In this document: in pieces, positions 1 through 9,026 of the stretch | Numbering within the stretch: the stretch's first letter is position 1 | Layout: the number at the start of each line of letters is the position of its first letter | Assembly (NCBI GenBank): GCA_030429665.1 | Contig: JAUIEZ010000028.1 | Coordinates: forward strand, 1 to 43,665 | Direction of reading: 5' to 3' | DNA length: 43,665 nt | Source: Gammaproteobacteria bacterium | GTDB taxonomy: Bacteria > Pseudomonadota > Gammaproteobacteria > Arenicellales > CAJQKF01 | The notes under the pieces: generated by a model | What the model was told of the DNA's origin: nothing | The model's input: the letters and a program-made list of their open reading frames with translations, nothing else | Databases searched by the model: none | Translations under genes and position numbers: made by a program

Positions 1-1703
1 AAGCACACGGCGATGCGCTCTACCTGCTGACCCGCGATTGGGCGTCCTGGGACGCCACGTACGAGTTCATTCGCACGCATTCGTCGGAGTACGTCGAAAC
101 GAACCTGGGCGGTGATACGTTCTCCGATGCCGAACTGCGCGCGATCCTGTTTTTCGATGCCGATGGCCACCTCGTCTACGGCGGCTGGCTGCCACCGGGC
201 GACGACGAGCCGGGAGACGTGCCCCCGTGGCTATTGAAATCACTGGCGGACAAGCAGTTGCTGATGGCAACTCCGGAATCGTCGACACGAGGCATTCTCG
301 CTGTCGGCGAGGAGACGCTGCTCGTCGCGTCTCGGCCGATACTGACCAGCGACAACGAGGGTCCCGCCCGCGGTACGCTGATATTGGCTCGCGACTTCGA
401 AACGAAGGTGATGAGCGACGTGATTCGCACCACCTCCATGGATATTGCGACGAAACGCCTCGATCGACCCGCTACCGGGACGGACTTCGCGTTCGCCGAA
501 ACCATGTTCGCGAGTTCACCGGCATCGGACGAGCAGAAGGTCGTGTTCGAGGTTATCGACGACGACACCATCGCCGGATATTCGCGACTCGTCGACCTCT
601 CGGGAAATCCGGCATTCATATTGCGGGTGGAAACTCCCAGGACTATCCTTGAACGCGCCCGGTCGGGCCTGGCCTATCTCCTGGTATCGATGGTCGTGGT
701 CGGCGTCGTACTGTTGCTGCTGGTCATCTACATGCTCGATCGCCTGGTCCTGCTGCCGCTAAGCCGCCTGAACCGGCACGTCACCCACGTCGCGGATTCG
801 GGCGACCTTTCGTTGCTTTACCGTCCGCCGGGGGATACCGAACTCGCCCAGCTCGCCGACAGTATACGATCCATGCTGGACGAGATTCGCACGGGACGCA
901 CGGCGCTGGAGCAGGCCAACGAAAAACTCGAAAGACGTGTCGACGAACGCACCGCCGCGCTGGTGCAGGCTCGCGACGACGCGATCGAGGCGCTCAAGGT
1001 CAAGGACCAGATTCTCGCCAACGTGAGCCACGACTCGCGCACGCCGCTGAACACGATCATGCTGCGCGCCGAACTGATGAAATCGGGACGCTATGGCCCA
1101 CTGACCGACGACCAGGCGCAGGCGCTCGACAGCATCGTCGCGAGCGTGAACCAGCTAACGCTGTTTACCACCAACCTGCTCTACGAGGCCCAGTCGGCGG
1201 GCGGCCGCGTCGATCTTCACAGCGAGCCTGTCGAACTCGACGCCGAATTGGACCGCATCGTGAACATCATGAAGCCCCTGGCCGAGCGGAAGAACATCGG
1301 GCTGTTCGTATATCCGGCCGAGTCCGGCCCGGTGTCCATGATCGTCAACCGGCAGGCATTGCACCAGGTGGTCTCGAACCTGGTCGACAACGCGGTAAAA
1401 TTTACCGATCAGGGTCGCGTGGATATTCGCGTGACGACACCCGACGATTCAAGCATCGCGATCTCGGTGTCCGACACCGGCCGAGGTATCTCGCCCGACC
1501 TTCGACATCGGATTTTCGAGCCCTTCTGGCAGGCCGACGGCTCGGTAACCCGCGAGGCGAATCGCGGCGTGGGCCTGGGCCTGTCCATCGTACGCCTGCT
1601 GGTCGAACACCTTGGCGGCTCGACATCGATCGACGACCGCGAGGACAACGGTACGGTATTCACGGTAGTGTTGCCACGCGACGCGGGATCGTCGCCAGGA
1701 TAG
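1..1703 (+). CDS. CHASE4-HAMP sensor histidine kinase (5' end cut by window)
   Basis: Membrane sensor kinase that autophosphorylates a histidine and passes the phosphate to a receiver. The frame is open from base 3 and has no start in the window, so the ATG at 219 is internal. The sequence before it (WASWDATYEF, then ETNLGG and FFDADG) fits a CHASE4 extracytoplasmic sensing domain. A membrane segment follows near 665-750, then a HAMP region. A coiled linker leads to the H-box SHDSRTPL with phosphoacceptor His at 1029-1031. The ATPase domain is complete: N box NLVDNAVKFT, DTGRGI, FEPFW and GVGLGLS. The H-box has Ser where Leu is usual (SHDLRTPL or SHELRTPL). It ends 4 bases before a single-domain receiver, its likely partner. 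The ligand is unknown. Confidence 0.9.
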   Translation, partial: AHGDALYLLTRDWASWDATYEFIRTHSSEYVETNLGGDTFSDAELRAILFFDADGHLVYGGWLPPGDDEPGDVPPWLLKSLADKQLLMATPESSTRGILAVGEETLLVASRPILTSDNEGPARGTLILARDFETKVMSDVIRTTSMDIATKRLDRPATGTDFAFAETMFASSPASDEQKVVFEVIDDDTIAGYSRLVDLSGNPAFILRVETPRTILERARSGLAYLLVSMVVVGVVLLLLVIYMLDRLVLLPLSRLNRHVTHVADSGDLSLLYRPPGDTELAQLADSIRSMLDEIRTGRTALEQANEKLERRVDERTAALVQARDDAIEALKVKDQILANVSHDSRTPLNTIMLRAELMKSGRYGPLTDDQAQALDSIVASVNQLTLFTTNLLYEAQSAGGRVDLHSEPVELDAELDRIVNIMKPLAERKNIGLFVYPAESGPVSMIVNRQALHQVVSNLVDNAVKFTDQGRVDIRVTTPDDSSIAISVSDTGRGISPDLRHRIFEPFWQADGSVTREANRGVGLGLSIVRLLVEHLGGSTSIDDREDNGTVFTVVLPRDAGSSPG

Positions 1704-1707
1704 GCAA

Positions 1708-2130
1708 ATGACGAACTGCCAGGTCGCCGTTATCGAGGACGATCGAGAACTCGGTGAACTCGTCATCGAGGCGCTCGGCATGGAACTCGATTGCGAACTG
1801 CACCTCATTCTCGATGGCACCCAGGCCATGCAATGGCTGTCGGGCGACCTGGCGCCGGAAGATGTCCCGGACTTGATCATTCTCGACATGCATCTACCGG
1901 GCGTGTCGGGCCTGCAGATCCTGGAATACCTCCGTTCCCAGGATCGTTTCGACAAGACCAAGGTCGTCATCACCACCGCCGATTCCATGCTGCTGGAAAA
2001 GGCTCGCGGACTGGCGGACTGGCTGCTGCTCAAACCCGTGGCATTCTCCCATTTCGCCGAGATTTCCCGCTGGTTCAAATCCACGTCGGCGTCGAATCGC
2101 CACACGTCCCCGGCCGAGGGCAAGCGTTAG
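1708..2130 (+). CDS. Single-domain response regulator (CheY-like receiver)
   Basis: A 140-residue protein made only of a receiver domain. It has the acidic pocket EDD at residues 10-12, the phosphoacceptor Asp60 in LIILDMHLPG, a TT pair near residues 89-90, and the switch Lys in LLLKP near residue 109. No DNA-binding or enzymatic output domain follows; the last 25 residues look unstructured. It starts 4 bases after the CHASE4 kinase, so the two are very likely cotranscribed partners. With no output domain it must act by protein contact or as a phosphorelay intermediate. The target is not evident from the neighbours. Confidence 0.88.
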   Translation: MTNCQVAVIEDDRELGELVIEALGMELDCELHLILDGTQAMQWLSGDLAPEDVPDLIILDMHLPGVSGLQILEYLRSQDRFDKTKVVITTADSMLLEKARGLADWLLLKPVAFSHFAEISRWFKSTSASNRHTSPAEGKR

Positions 2131-2237
2131 ACGCGTTCGAGCCCGCGGCGCGCGGACGGTACGCGCGTCAGTTACACTCGATGCATCCCGAAATACGGAT
2201 TGGAGCTCGGCCTCCTCTCCTACCCTTGCACGGCACG

Positions 2238-4121
2238 ATGATCTACGAACGCCTTGAAGGACTCGTCGACCCGCTCGACGATTCCCGACTCGACATGCCG
2301 CCACGATCGGTGGCGCGATTTTTCGCCTACTATCTCGCCCCGGTTCGGGGCCTGGTCGGGCTGACGTTGCTGCTGGCCGGCATCGCTGCCGTCTGTGAAC
2401 TTTTTCTTTACGCTTTCCTCGGCGAACTCGTCGACTGGATGAGCGAGTCGGATCCCACCACGTTTTTCGACGATCACGGTGCCGGCCTGCTCGTGATGAT
2501 GGCGGTGATCGCCGTCATTCGTCCGCTGGCAATGATCGCTTCACGCGGCTTGATCACGCTGACCCTCTCGCCGGGGATCACCAATAACGTTCGCTGGAAC
2601 AACTATCGCTACGTACTGCGTCAAAGCCTGTCTTTCTTCCAGAACGACTTCGCCGGCCGCGTGGCACAGAAGGTCATGCAGACGGGTCACGCCCTGCGCG
2701 AAGCGCTGGTCAACGTCATCGACGGCGTGTGGCTGCTCGTCATCTACCTGGCCGGAATCGTGTTCATGTTCACCGACATGGATGCCCGGCTGCTCATACC
2801 CCTGGCGTTGTGGGCGGCAGCCTATACATCGGTCGTCGTCTACATGGTGCCGCCGGTCCGCCGCAAGTCGGCGGCGCTTTCGGAAGCAAACTCGACGCTG
2901 ATCGGACGAATGGTGGACAGCTACACCAACATCCAGTCAGTCAAACTGTTCGCTCACGCCGATCGCGAGGAACAGTTCGTCGCCGAGGGCGTGCGCCGGC
3001 ACACCCAAGCATTCCGAACCATGATGCGGGCCATTCTCAACATGACGGCGGTGCTCGTTTTACTCAATACGGCATTGATCCTCGGCACCGCGTTCATCTC
3101 CATCCGGCTCTGGCAGGAACAGGTCATTACACTGGGCGCCATCGCCGTGGCCAATGGCATGATCATCCGCGTCAACCAGATGTCGGGCTGGATCCTGCGC
3201 ACCATCACCACGCTGTTCGAGAACATCGGTACCGTGCAAAACGGGATCGATACGGTCGCGAGGCCCCACGCCGTCGTCGACCGGCCCGGCGCGCGGTCGC
3301 TGCGGGTGGAGCGCGGCGAGGTGGTGTTCGATCATGTCGATTTTTCCTTCGGTGCGGAACTCGCGGTGATACGTGATTTCTCGCTGAAGGTCGCACCCGG
3401 CGAGAAGGTCGGCATCGTCGGCCGTTCCGGCGCCGGCAAGTCCACCCTGGTCAACCTGCTGCTGCGCTTTTACGATGTCGGCGGCGGACACATCTTCATC
3501 GACGGCCAGGATATCTCGCACGTCTCCCAGGAAAGCCTGCGTGAACACATCGCCGTGGTCACCCAGGACACCGCCCTGCTCCACCGGTCGATCCGCGACA
3601 ATATCCGTTACGGCAACGCGCAAGCCGCGGATACGGCGATTCGCGAGGCCGCGCGCCTTGCGGAAGCGGACGGTTTCATACCCGGCCTTCGCGATCCGCA
3701 AGGACGCCGCGGTTACGACGCCCACGTCGGTGAACGCGGCGTGAAATTGTCGGGCGGGCAGCGCCAGCGAATTGCCATCGCGCGGGTTATCCTGAAGAAC
3801 GCGCCGATTCTCGTCCTCGACGAGGCGACCTCGGCCCTGGACTCCGAGGTCGAGGCGGCGATACACGAACAGCTGCAGCACCTGATGAAAGGCAAAACCG
3901 TCATCGCCATCGCTCACCGGCTTTCCACGATCGCGTCGCTCGACCGCCTGGTGGTCATGGATCACGGCGAAATCGTCGAGCAGGGCACCCACGCGGCGCT
4001 GGTCGAATCCGACGGCCTCTATGCCCAGTTGTGGCGTCGACAATCGGGCGGATTTCTCGGCGTCATCGACGCCGACGAGCCGATCGAGACGCACGTCGCC
4101 GCCGGCGGCGCACCGCGCTGA
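2238..4121 (+). CDS. ABC half-exporter (fused membrane and ATPase domains)
   Basis: A type I ABC exporter half-molecule of about 627 residues that would work as a dimer to move a lipid, peptide or drug out of the cytoplasm. About six hydrophobic segments lie in the first 350 residues. The nucleotide-binding domain follows, with Walker A GRSGAGKST, a Q-loop near VVTQDTALL, signature LSGGQRQR, Walker B ILVLDEATSALD and the switch His in IAHRLST. The start is uncertain. ATG 2238 (MIYERLEGLVDP) is preferred because sequence typical of this MsbA-like family begins there; ATG 2181 would add 19 proline-rich residues. Neither has a strong ribosome-binding site. The substrate cannot be read from the sequence. 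Confidence 0.85.
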   Translation: MIYERLEGLVDPLDDSRLDMPPRSVARFFAYYLAPVRGLVGLTLLLAGIAAVCELFLYAFLGELVDWMSESDPTTFFDDHGAGLLVMMAVIAVIRPLAMIASRGLITLTLSPGITNNVRWNNYRYVLRQSLSFFQNDFAGRVAQKVMQTGHALREALVNVIDGVWLLVIYLAGIVFMFTDMDARLLIPLALWAAAYTSVVVYMVPPVRRKSAALSEANSTLIGRMVDSYTNIQSVKLFAHADREEQFVAEGVRRHTQAFRTMMRAILNMTAVLVLLNTALILGTAFISIRLWQEQVITLGAIAVANGMIIRVNQMSGWILRTITTLFENIGTVQNGIDTVARPHAVVDRPGARSLRVERGEVVFDHVDFSFGAELAVIRDFSLKVAPGEKVGIVGRSGAGKSTLVNLLLRFYDVGGGHIFIDGQDISHVSQESLREHIAVVTQDTALLHRSIRDNIRYGNAQAADTAIREAARLAEADGFIPGLRDPQGRRGYDAHVGERGVKLSGGQRQRIAIARVILKNAPILVLDEATSALDSEVEAAIHEQLQHLMKGKTVIAIAHRLSTIASLDRLVVMDHGEIVEQGTHAALVESDGLYAQLWRRQSGGFLGVIDADEPIETHVAAGGAPR

Positions 4122-4165
4122 CGCGCGATGATATAGTGCCGCACGATCCACGACGCAGACCAGTC

Positions 4166-5743
4166 ATGCCGGACGCTCGAAATATCCTTTTCATCATGTG
4201 CGACCAACTGCGCGCGGACTACCTCGCGTGCACCGGCCATCCTCACCAGCGCACGCCGGTAATCGACGAGCTGGCCGGCGACGGCGTAGTCTTCGAGCGC
4301 GCGTTCTGCAACGCGCCGGTGTGCGGACCGTCCCGGGCGTCTTTCTATACCGGGCGCTACACCATATCCCACGGCGCCAACTACAACACCTTTCCGCTAC
4401 GCGTGGACGAATGGACCCTTGGCGATTACCTGCGGCCCCTGGGCGTGCGTACAGCGTTGGTCGGCAAGACCCACATGCGACCTGATTTTCCCGGCATGGC
4501 GCGACTCGATCTCGATGCGCGAAGCGAGATCGGCATTCACGTCTCGCAGACCGGATTCGAGCCCTTCGAACGCGACGACGGCCTGCACCCGATGCAGAAC
4601 TTCGATCCTCAGCTTGCGTACAACCGTTTCTTGCGCGCGCGCGGATACGACTCGCCGAACCCGTGGAACGACTTCGCCAACGCCGCGGATGGCGACGACG
4701 GCGCCTTGCGCTCCGGCTGGTACCTGCGCAACGCGCACCTGCCGGCAAGGGTGCAGGAGGAGCACTCCGAAACACCCTACATGACTGATCGGGCCATCGA
4801 TTTCATGCGCGAGGCCGGCGAGCAGCCGTGGTGCCTGCACCTGTCCTACATCAAGCCGCATTGGCCGTACATGGCGCCCGAACCGTGGCACCGCGCCTAC
4901 GGACCCGACGACGTGATCGATCCCAACCGCGAAGACGCCGAGCGCGAACGACCCAACCCCGTGGTCGCCGCGTTCATGCGTCACGAGGAGAGCGTGAACT
5001 TTTCGCGCGAGACGTGCCGGCGGCGCGTCATTCCCACTTACATGGGACTCATCGAGCAGATCGACACCCACCTTGGCCGCTTGTTCGCGTTCATGAAGGA
5101 AAGCGGACGATGGGACGACACGCTGGTTATATTCACCTCCGACCACGGCGATTTCCTCGGCGATCATTGGCTGGGCGAAAAGGAGTTGTTCTACGAAGAG
5201 TCGCTGCGCATTCCGCTGATCGTCCGCGATCCCTCGCGCGCCGCCGACGCCACCCGTGGCAGCGTCCGGGACGAACTGGTCGAGGCCATCGACCTGGCAC
5301 CTACCTTCGTCGAGGCTCTAGGGGGCGATACGGACTTCACGCGCCTCGAAGGCCGATCGCTGCTTCCCCTGCTGCGTGACCCCGGACCGCCGGCGAACTG
5401 GCGCGAGTCGGTGTTTTCCGAGGTGGACTTCTGCATGCGCCGGGCACGCCTCGAACTCGGGCTATCCGCGCACGAGGCGCGAGGATTCATGGTCCGCGAC
5501 GCCCGCTACAAGTTCGTCTACTTTCCGCATCACCCACCGCAGTTGTTCGACTTGGCCGACGATCCCCGGGAACGCCACGACCTCGGCGTCGAGCCGGGGT
5601 ATGACGCGGTGCGCGAGGCGATGCGTGAGCAACTACTGCACTGGTTCTCCCTCAGACGAAACCGCACCACGGTTCCCGACAGCGCCATCGAGGCCGAAAC
5701 CGACCGCGCCGCCGAGCGTGGCTACGTGTTCGGCGCCTGGTAA
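4166..5743 (+). CDS. Sulfatase / phosphonate monoester hydrolase-like enzyme
   Basis: A member of the alkaline phosphatase superfamily of 525 residues that hydrolyses sulfate, phosphate or phosphonate monoesters. Cys53 lies in VCGPSRASFYTGR, the C-x-P-S-R motif whose cysteine is converted to formylglycine. Metal ligands are visible in the N-terminal IMCDQLRADY and in FTSDHGDFLGDH. GKTHM matches the conserved lysine-histidine region. There is no signal peptide, so it is predicted cytoplasmic, as for phosphonate monoester hydrolases and choline sulfatases. ATG 4166 is chosen because the family normally begins a few residues before NILFI; the upstream frame is an arginine-rich artefact. The sequence does not separate sulfatase from phosphodiesterase activity. 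It starts 44 bases after the ABC exporter gene and may be cotranscribed. Confidence 0.85.
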   Translation: MPDARNILFIMCDQLRADYLACTGHPHQRTPVIDELAGDGVVFERAFCNAPVCGPSRASFYTGRYTISHGANYNTFPLRVDEWTLGDYLRPLGVRTALVGKTHMRPDFPGMARLDLDARSEIGIHVSQTGFEPFERDDGLHPMQNFDPQLAYNRFLRARGYDSPNPWNDFANAADGDDGALRSGWYLRNAHLPARVQEEHSETPYMTDRAIDFMREAGEQPWCLHLSYIKPHWPYMAPEPWHRAYGPDDVIDPNREDAERERPNPVVAAFMRHEESVNFSRETCRRRVIPTYMGLIEQIDTHLGRLFAFMKESGRWDDTLVIFTSDHGDFLGDHWLGEKELFYEESLRIPLIVRDPSRAADATRGSVRDELVEAIDLAPTFVEALGGDTDFTRLEGRSLLPLLRDPGPPANWRESVFSEVDFCMRRARLELGLSAHEARGFMVRDARYKFVYFPHHPPQLFDLADDPRERHDLGVEPGYDAVREAMREQLLHWFSLRRNRTTVPDSAIEAETDRAAERGYVFGAW

Positions 5744-5811
5744 CCCCACACCGGCGAAGCTCACGTGAATTTGCGTGCGCGGTGTTCGACATATGCGTGC
5801 GGGACGGGTTG

Positions 5812-8292
5812 TTACAACTCGATGGGTTCGAGCCGCCAGATCTCGTCGTTGTACTCGGCAATCGTGCGATCCGCGGAAAATCCGCCGCTGCACGCGGTGT
5901 TGAGAATGCTTGAACGCGTCCAGGCATCGCGATCGTGCCACAGCGCCTCAACGCGTCGCTGCGCGTCGGCATAGGCGCGAAAGTCCGCCAGTGTCATCCA
6001 GGGATCGTGCGCGGAGCGGAGCGAATCGGTGATGCCGTGGAATATCCCCGGCTCCGACGCGCTGAAATGATCGCACTCAAGCAGGTGCAGGACCCGCGCA
6101 AGTTCGGCGTCCGCCTCGATGAAGTCCCGGGGCCGATAGTCGCTTCGCATCGCCTCGACTTCCTCGGCGTGCAACCCGAACCGGAAGAAATGCGCCTCGC
6201 CCACGGCTTCGAGAATCTCGATGTTCGCCCCGTCGTAGGTGCCGATAGTGATCGCGCCGTTGATCATGAACTTCATGTTGCCGGTGCCGGACGCCTCCTT
6301 GCCGGCGGTTGAAATCTGCACCGACAAGTCCGCCGCCGGACAAATGCGCATCATCTTGCTGACGCCGTAATCCGGCAGGAAGGCGACCGCCAATCGCCCG
6401 TTCACAAGCGGATCCTCGTTGATTACCGCCGCGACGTTGTTGATCAGCTTGATGATCTCCTTGGCCCGAGCGTAACCCGGCGCCGCCTTGCCGCCAAACA
6501 AGACCGCGCGCGGCGCGACCGTGTCGGGGCCGTCGCGATGTATACGATCGTACAGGTGGATGACGTGCAGCACGTTCAGTAGTTGCCGCTTGTACTCGTG
6601 AATACGTTTTACCTGTACTTCCAGCAGCGCGCGGGGGTCGAACACGACTCCTGTCGCTTCCCTGACCAACTCCGCCAGTCGCGTCTTGTTGGCGAGCCGG
6701 ATATCGCGCCATCTCGACTTGAACGCCTCGTGTCCGGGTTGCGAATAGCGTTTCAATTCGGCCAGGCGCGACAAGTCGCGCTGCCAGCCGTCACCGATGG
6801 TCTCGCTGATCAGCCTCGCCAGGTCCGGGTTGGCAAGGGCCAGCCAACGGCGCGGCGTGACGCCGTTTGTCTTGTTGTTGAAACGCGACGGCCACATGTC
6901 GTGAAAGTCCCTGAACAGCCCTTCGGCAAGCAGCCGGGAATGCAAGGCGGCGACGCCGTTGACGGAGAAACTGCCGACGATAGCCAGCCAGGCCATGCGC
7001 ACCTGCGGCTCGGGGCCTTCCTCGATCAGCGACATTCTCTGGACGCGTGCCACGTCGCCCGGCCAGCGCGACCGTACCTCGGTGAGGAATCGCCGGTTGA
7101 TCTCGTAGATGATCTCCAGGGGTCGGGGCAACAGGCGCTCGAACAGTCGAACCGGCCATCGTTCCAGCGCCTCGGGAAGCAAGGTGTGATTGGTGTAGGC
7201 CATGCATGCCGTGGTGATCTTCCAGGCGGCGTCCCAATCGAGCCGTTTGTCGTCGAGAAGGATTCTCATCAATTCGGCGACGGCAATGCTCGGATGCGTG
7301 TCATTCAGCTGGAACACGTTGGCCGCGGCAAAGTCGTCGAGGCTCCGTTCACCCCACTGCCGAAAAACGTCCTGCAGGCTGGCGGACGTCAGGAAGTACT
7401 GCTGGCGCAACCTGAGTTCCTTCCCGTTTTCGCTGGCATCGTTGGGATACAGCACCATCGTGATGTTCTCGGCCTGGTTCTTGGCAGCCACCGAGTCGGC
7501 ATAGTCGCCGGCGTTGAACTCCTTGAGGTTGAATGCATCGGTGGCCGACGCCGCCCACAGGCGCAGGGTATTCACCACCTCGTTGCGGTAGCCGGTAACC
7601 GGGATGTCGTACGGCACAGCGAGCACGTCCTCGGTATCGACCCAGTGGACGGTAAACCGGCCCTTGCGGTCGCGCCCGGGTTCGGTGCGCCCGCCGAAAC
7701 GAATCGTCTGCTTGTACTCGGGCCGCTCGATTTCCCACGGATGCACGTCGAGCAGCCAATGATCGGGATCCTCCACCTGGCACCCCGACTCGATACGCTG
7801 GCGGAACATGCCGTACTCATAGCGCATCCCGTAACCGAGCACCGGCAATGACATCGTCGCGCAGCTGTCCAGGAAGCATGCCGCGAGACGCCCCAGGCCA
7901 CCATTGCCGAGGCCCGCATCCGGCTCGGCAGACTCGATCTCCTCCAGGTCGAGCGCGAGGCCGGACATGGCTTCTCGCACCGGATCCTCCAGTTCCATGT
8001 TCAGCAGGTGATTGCCGAGCGAGCGGCCGATCAGGTACTCGAGGGACAGATAATAGGCGCGGCGGGTACCCGGCTTCTTGTGCTCGATCCAGGTCCGCCG
8101 CCAGTCCGCCATGATGCGTTCGCGCAACGTGTACGCGAGCGCTTCGTACTGGTAGACCGCGTCGCAGCCGGGATAGCGACCGAGGTAGTAGTCCAGGTAT
8201 CGGCGGTAGGCGCGCCCGATAGCTTCGTCGTCGTTCTCCAGCCGTTTCATGAGCGGCATTGGAATGGCATCCTGACGTGAAGGCTCGGCCAT
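5812..8292 (-). CDS. glgP: Glycogen/starch phosphorylase
   Basis: Releases glucose 1-phosphate from the non-reducing ends of alpha-1,4-glucans, using phosphate and pyridoxal phosphate. The protein is about 826 residues, the usual GT35 length. The PLP region EASGTGNMKF, with the Schiff-base lysine, is followed by NGAITIGTYDGANIEI. Other family marks are GNGGLGRLAACFLDS and FQLNDTHPSIAVAELMR. ATG 8292 (MAEPSRQ) is chosen because GGAG lies 8 bases upstream; a TTG at 8322 would add 10 residues. The gene is intact although the sequence directly upstream holds fragments of glgA and glgB. It is the last gene of a minus-strand glucan cluster with malQ and a GH57 enzyme. Confidence 0.95.
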   Translation of the reverse strand: MAEPSRQDAIPMPLMKRLENDDEAIGRAYRRYLDYYLGRYPGCDAVYQYEALAYTLRERIMADWRRTWIEHKKPGTRRAYYLSLEYLIGRSLGNHLLNMELEDPVREAMSGLALDLEEIESAEPDAGLGNGGLGRLAACFLDSCATMSLPVLGYGMRYEYGMFRQRIESGCQVEDPDHWLLDVHPWEIERPEYKQTIRFGGRTEPGRDRKGRFTVHWVDTEDVLAVPYDIPVTGYRNEVVNTLRLWAASATDAFNLKEFNAGDYADSVAAKNQAENITMVLYPNDASENGKELRLRQQYFLTSASLQDVFRQWGERSLDDFAAANVFQLNDTHPSIAVAELMRILLDDKRLDWDAAWKITTACMAYTNHTLLPEALERWPVRLFERLLPRPLEIIYEINRRFLTEVRSRWPGDVARVQRMSLIEEGPEPQVRMAWLAIVGSFSVNGVAALHSRLLAEGLFRDFHDMWPSRFNNKTNGVTPRRWLALANPDLARLISETIGDGWQRDLSRLAELKRYSQPGHEAFKSRWRDIRLANKTRLAELVREATGVVFDPRALLEVQVKRIHEYKRQLLNVLHVIHLYDRIHRDGPDTVAPRAVLFGGKAAPGYARAKEIIKLINNVAAVINEDPLVNGRLAVAFLPDYGVSKMMRICPAADLSVQISTAGKEASGTGNMKFMINGAITIGTYDGANIEILEAVGEAHFFRFGLHAEEVEAMRSDYRPRDFIEADAELARVLHLLECDHFSASEPGIFHGITDSLRSAHDPWMTLADFRAYADAQRRVEALWHDRDAWTRSSILNTACSGGFSADRTIAEYNDEIWRLEPIEL

Positions 8293-8349
8293 TGAACAGG
8301 CTCCGTCGTGGTGTTGTGTCAATCTTGCCGAAGGCGAGCGCGAGCGATA

Positions 8350-8518
8350 AGGCGCCTGGAAGCGCCGTGCGCCGACTGGTCGATTTGATCTCGATTACGT
8401 CGCTGCCGGCATCGTAGCACGCCGCGAGGAGCGCGTCGCTCGCCGGATACCACACCGCGTCGTCCACGCCGTTGAGAATACCGGTGAGCCCGCATCGTTG
8501 GGCGAAGTGGATTCCCAA
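8350..8518 (-). pseudogene. glgA: glgA (glycogen synthase) internal remnant
   Basis: On the minus strand the stretch reads LTGILNGVDDAVWYPASDA, then LLAACYDAG. This matches the conserved glycogen synthase segment of the form LTGILNGID-x-VWNPATD, which sits near the middle of the roughly 480-residue enzyme. Only about 30 residues are convincing. The frame then drifts into low-similarity sequence (KSTSRRTALPGAL) just before glgP. Nothing of the N-terminal ADP-glucose domain or the catalytic C-terminus is present. The fragment abuts the glgB remnant, so a large deletion probably joined two genes. It is too short to be functional. Confidence 0.75.
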
Positions 8519-8520
8519 GA

Positions 8521-9026
8521 ATCCATTGCCGCCGCGCCTGGGTAAACATCCAGCGCCCGTCGCGCCAGGCGTGCGGCGCTGCCGACGGCACGCGGCGCGC
8601 CTTGTCCGGTCGCAGAGTCATCTGCGCGCATACGGATCTGCCTCGACCAGGATTCCGCCCGAGCGGGTGCGCATCTCGAACTTGTACGCATCGGGTGGCG
8701 CAGCCCGTTCCATCCGTTGAACTCGCCGACCACGCTGACCCGATCGACGCCCGGCGCCCACGCGGCGAAAAGGCACCCGTCGACATCATCGACACGACGG
8801 GGATAAGCCCCGAGAAATCGATAGGCATGATGATGGCGTCCCTCGACGAACGGACGCAAGTCGTCGTCGTGCAGGCACGGGTCGAAACCGTGGGTGCGGA
8901 CGACCTCGTGCCAGGAATGATCGTCCTGCCCGCACCACCTCGACCCCGTTCTCGTGGCGACGTCCCAGTACCCGGAACGGATCGCGCAGTCGGCCGGCTT
9001 GCAACCGGTCGAGATCGCGAAGCGTT
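8521..9026 (-). pseudogene. glgB: glgB (1,4-alpha-glucan branching enzyme) N-terminal remnant
   Basis: Pieces of the branching-enzyme N-terminus occur in order on the minus strand but in different frames. RDPFRVLG, as in the start of GlgB, lies near 8960-8985. Next come LRPFVEGRHHHAYRFLGA and DGCLFAAWAPGVDRVSVVGE with FNGWN (8700-8860). Then YKFEMRTRSGG and ILVEADPYAR lie in another frame, followed by MTLRPDKA and HAWRDGRWM. Segments that should separate these blocks are missing, and the whole GH13 catalytic domain is absent. The first block begins directly at the malQ stop, which suggests that malQ and glgB once overlapped. Several frame changes plus deletions make a single sequencing error an unlikely cause. 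Confidence 0.8.

Noticed and set aside
6583-7851. Long plus-strand open frame of 422 codons opposite glgP
   Set aside because: It is a shadow of the GC-rich glgP frame. The translation is His/Gln-rich with no motif, while the minus strand reads a complete phosphorylase.
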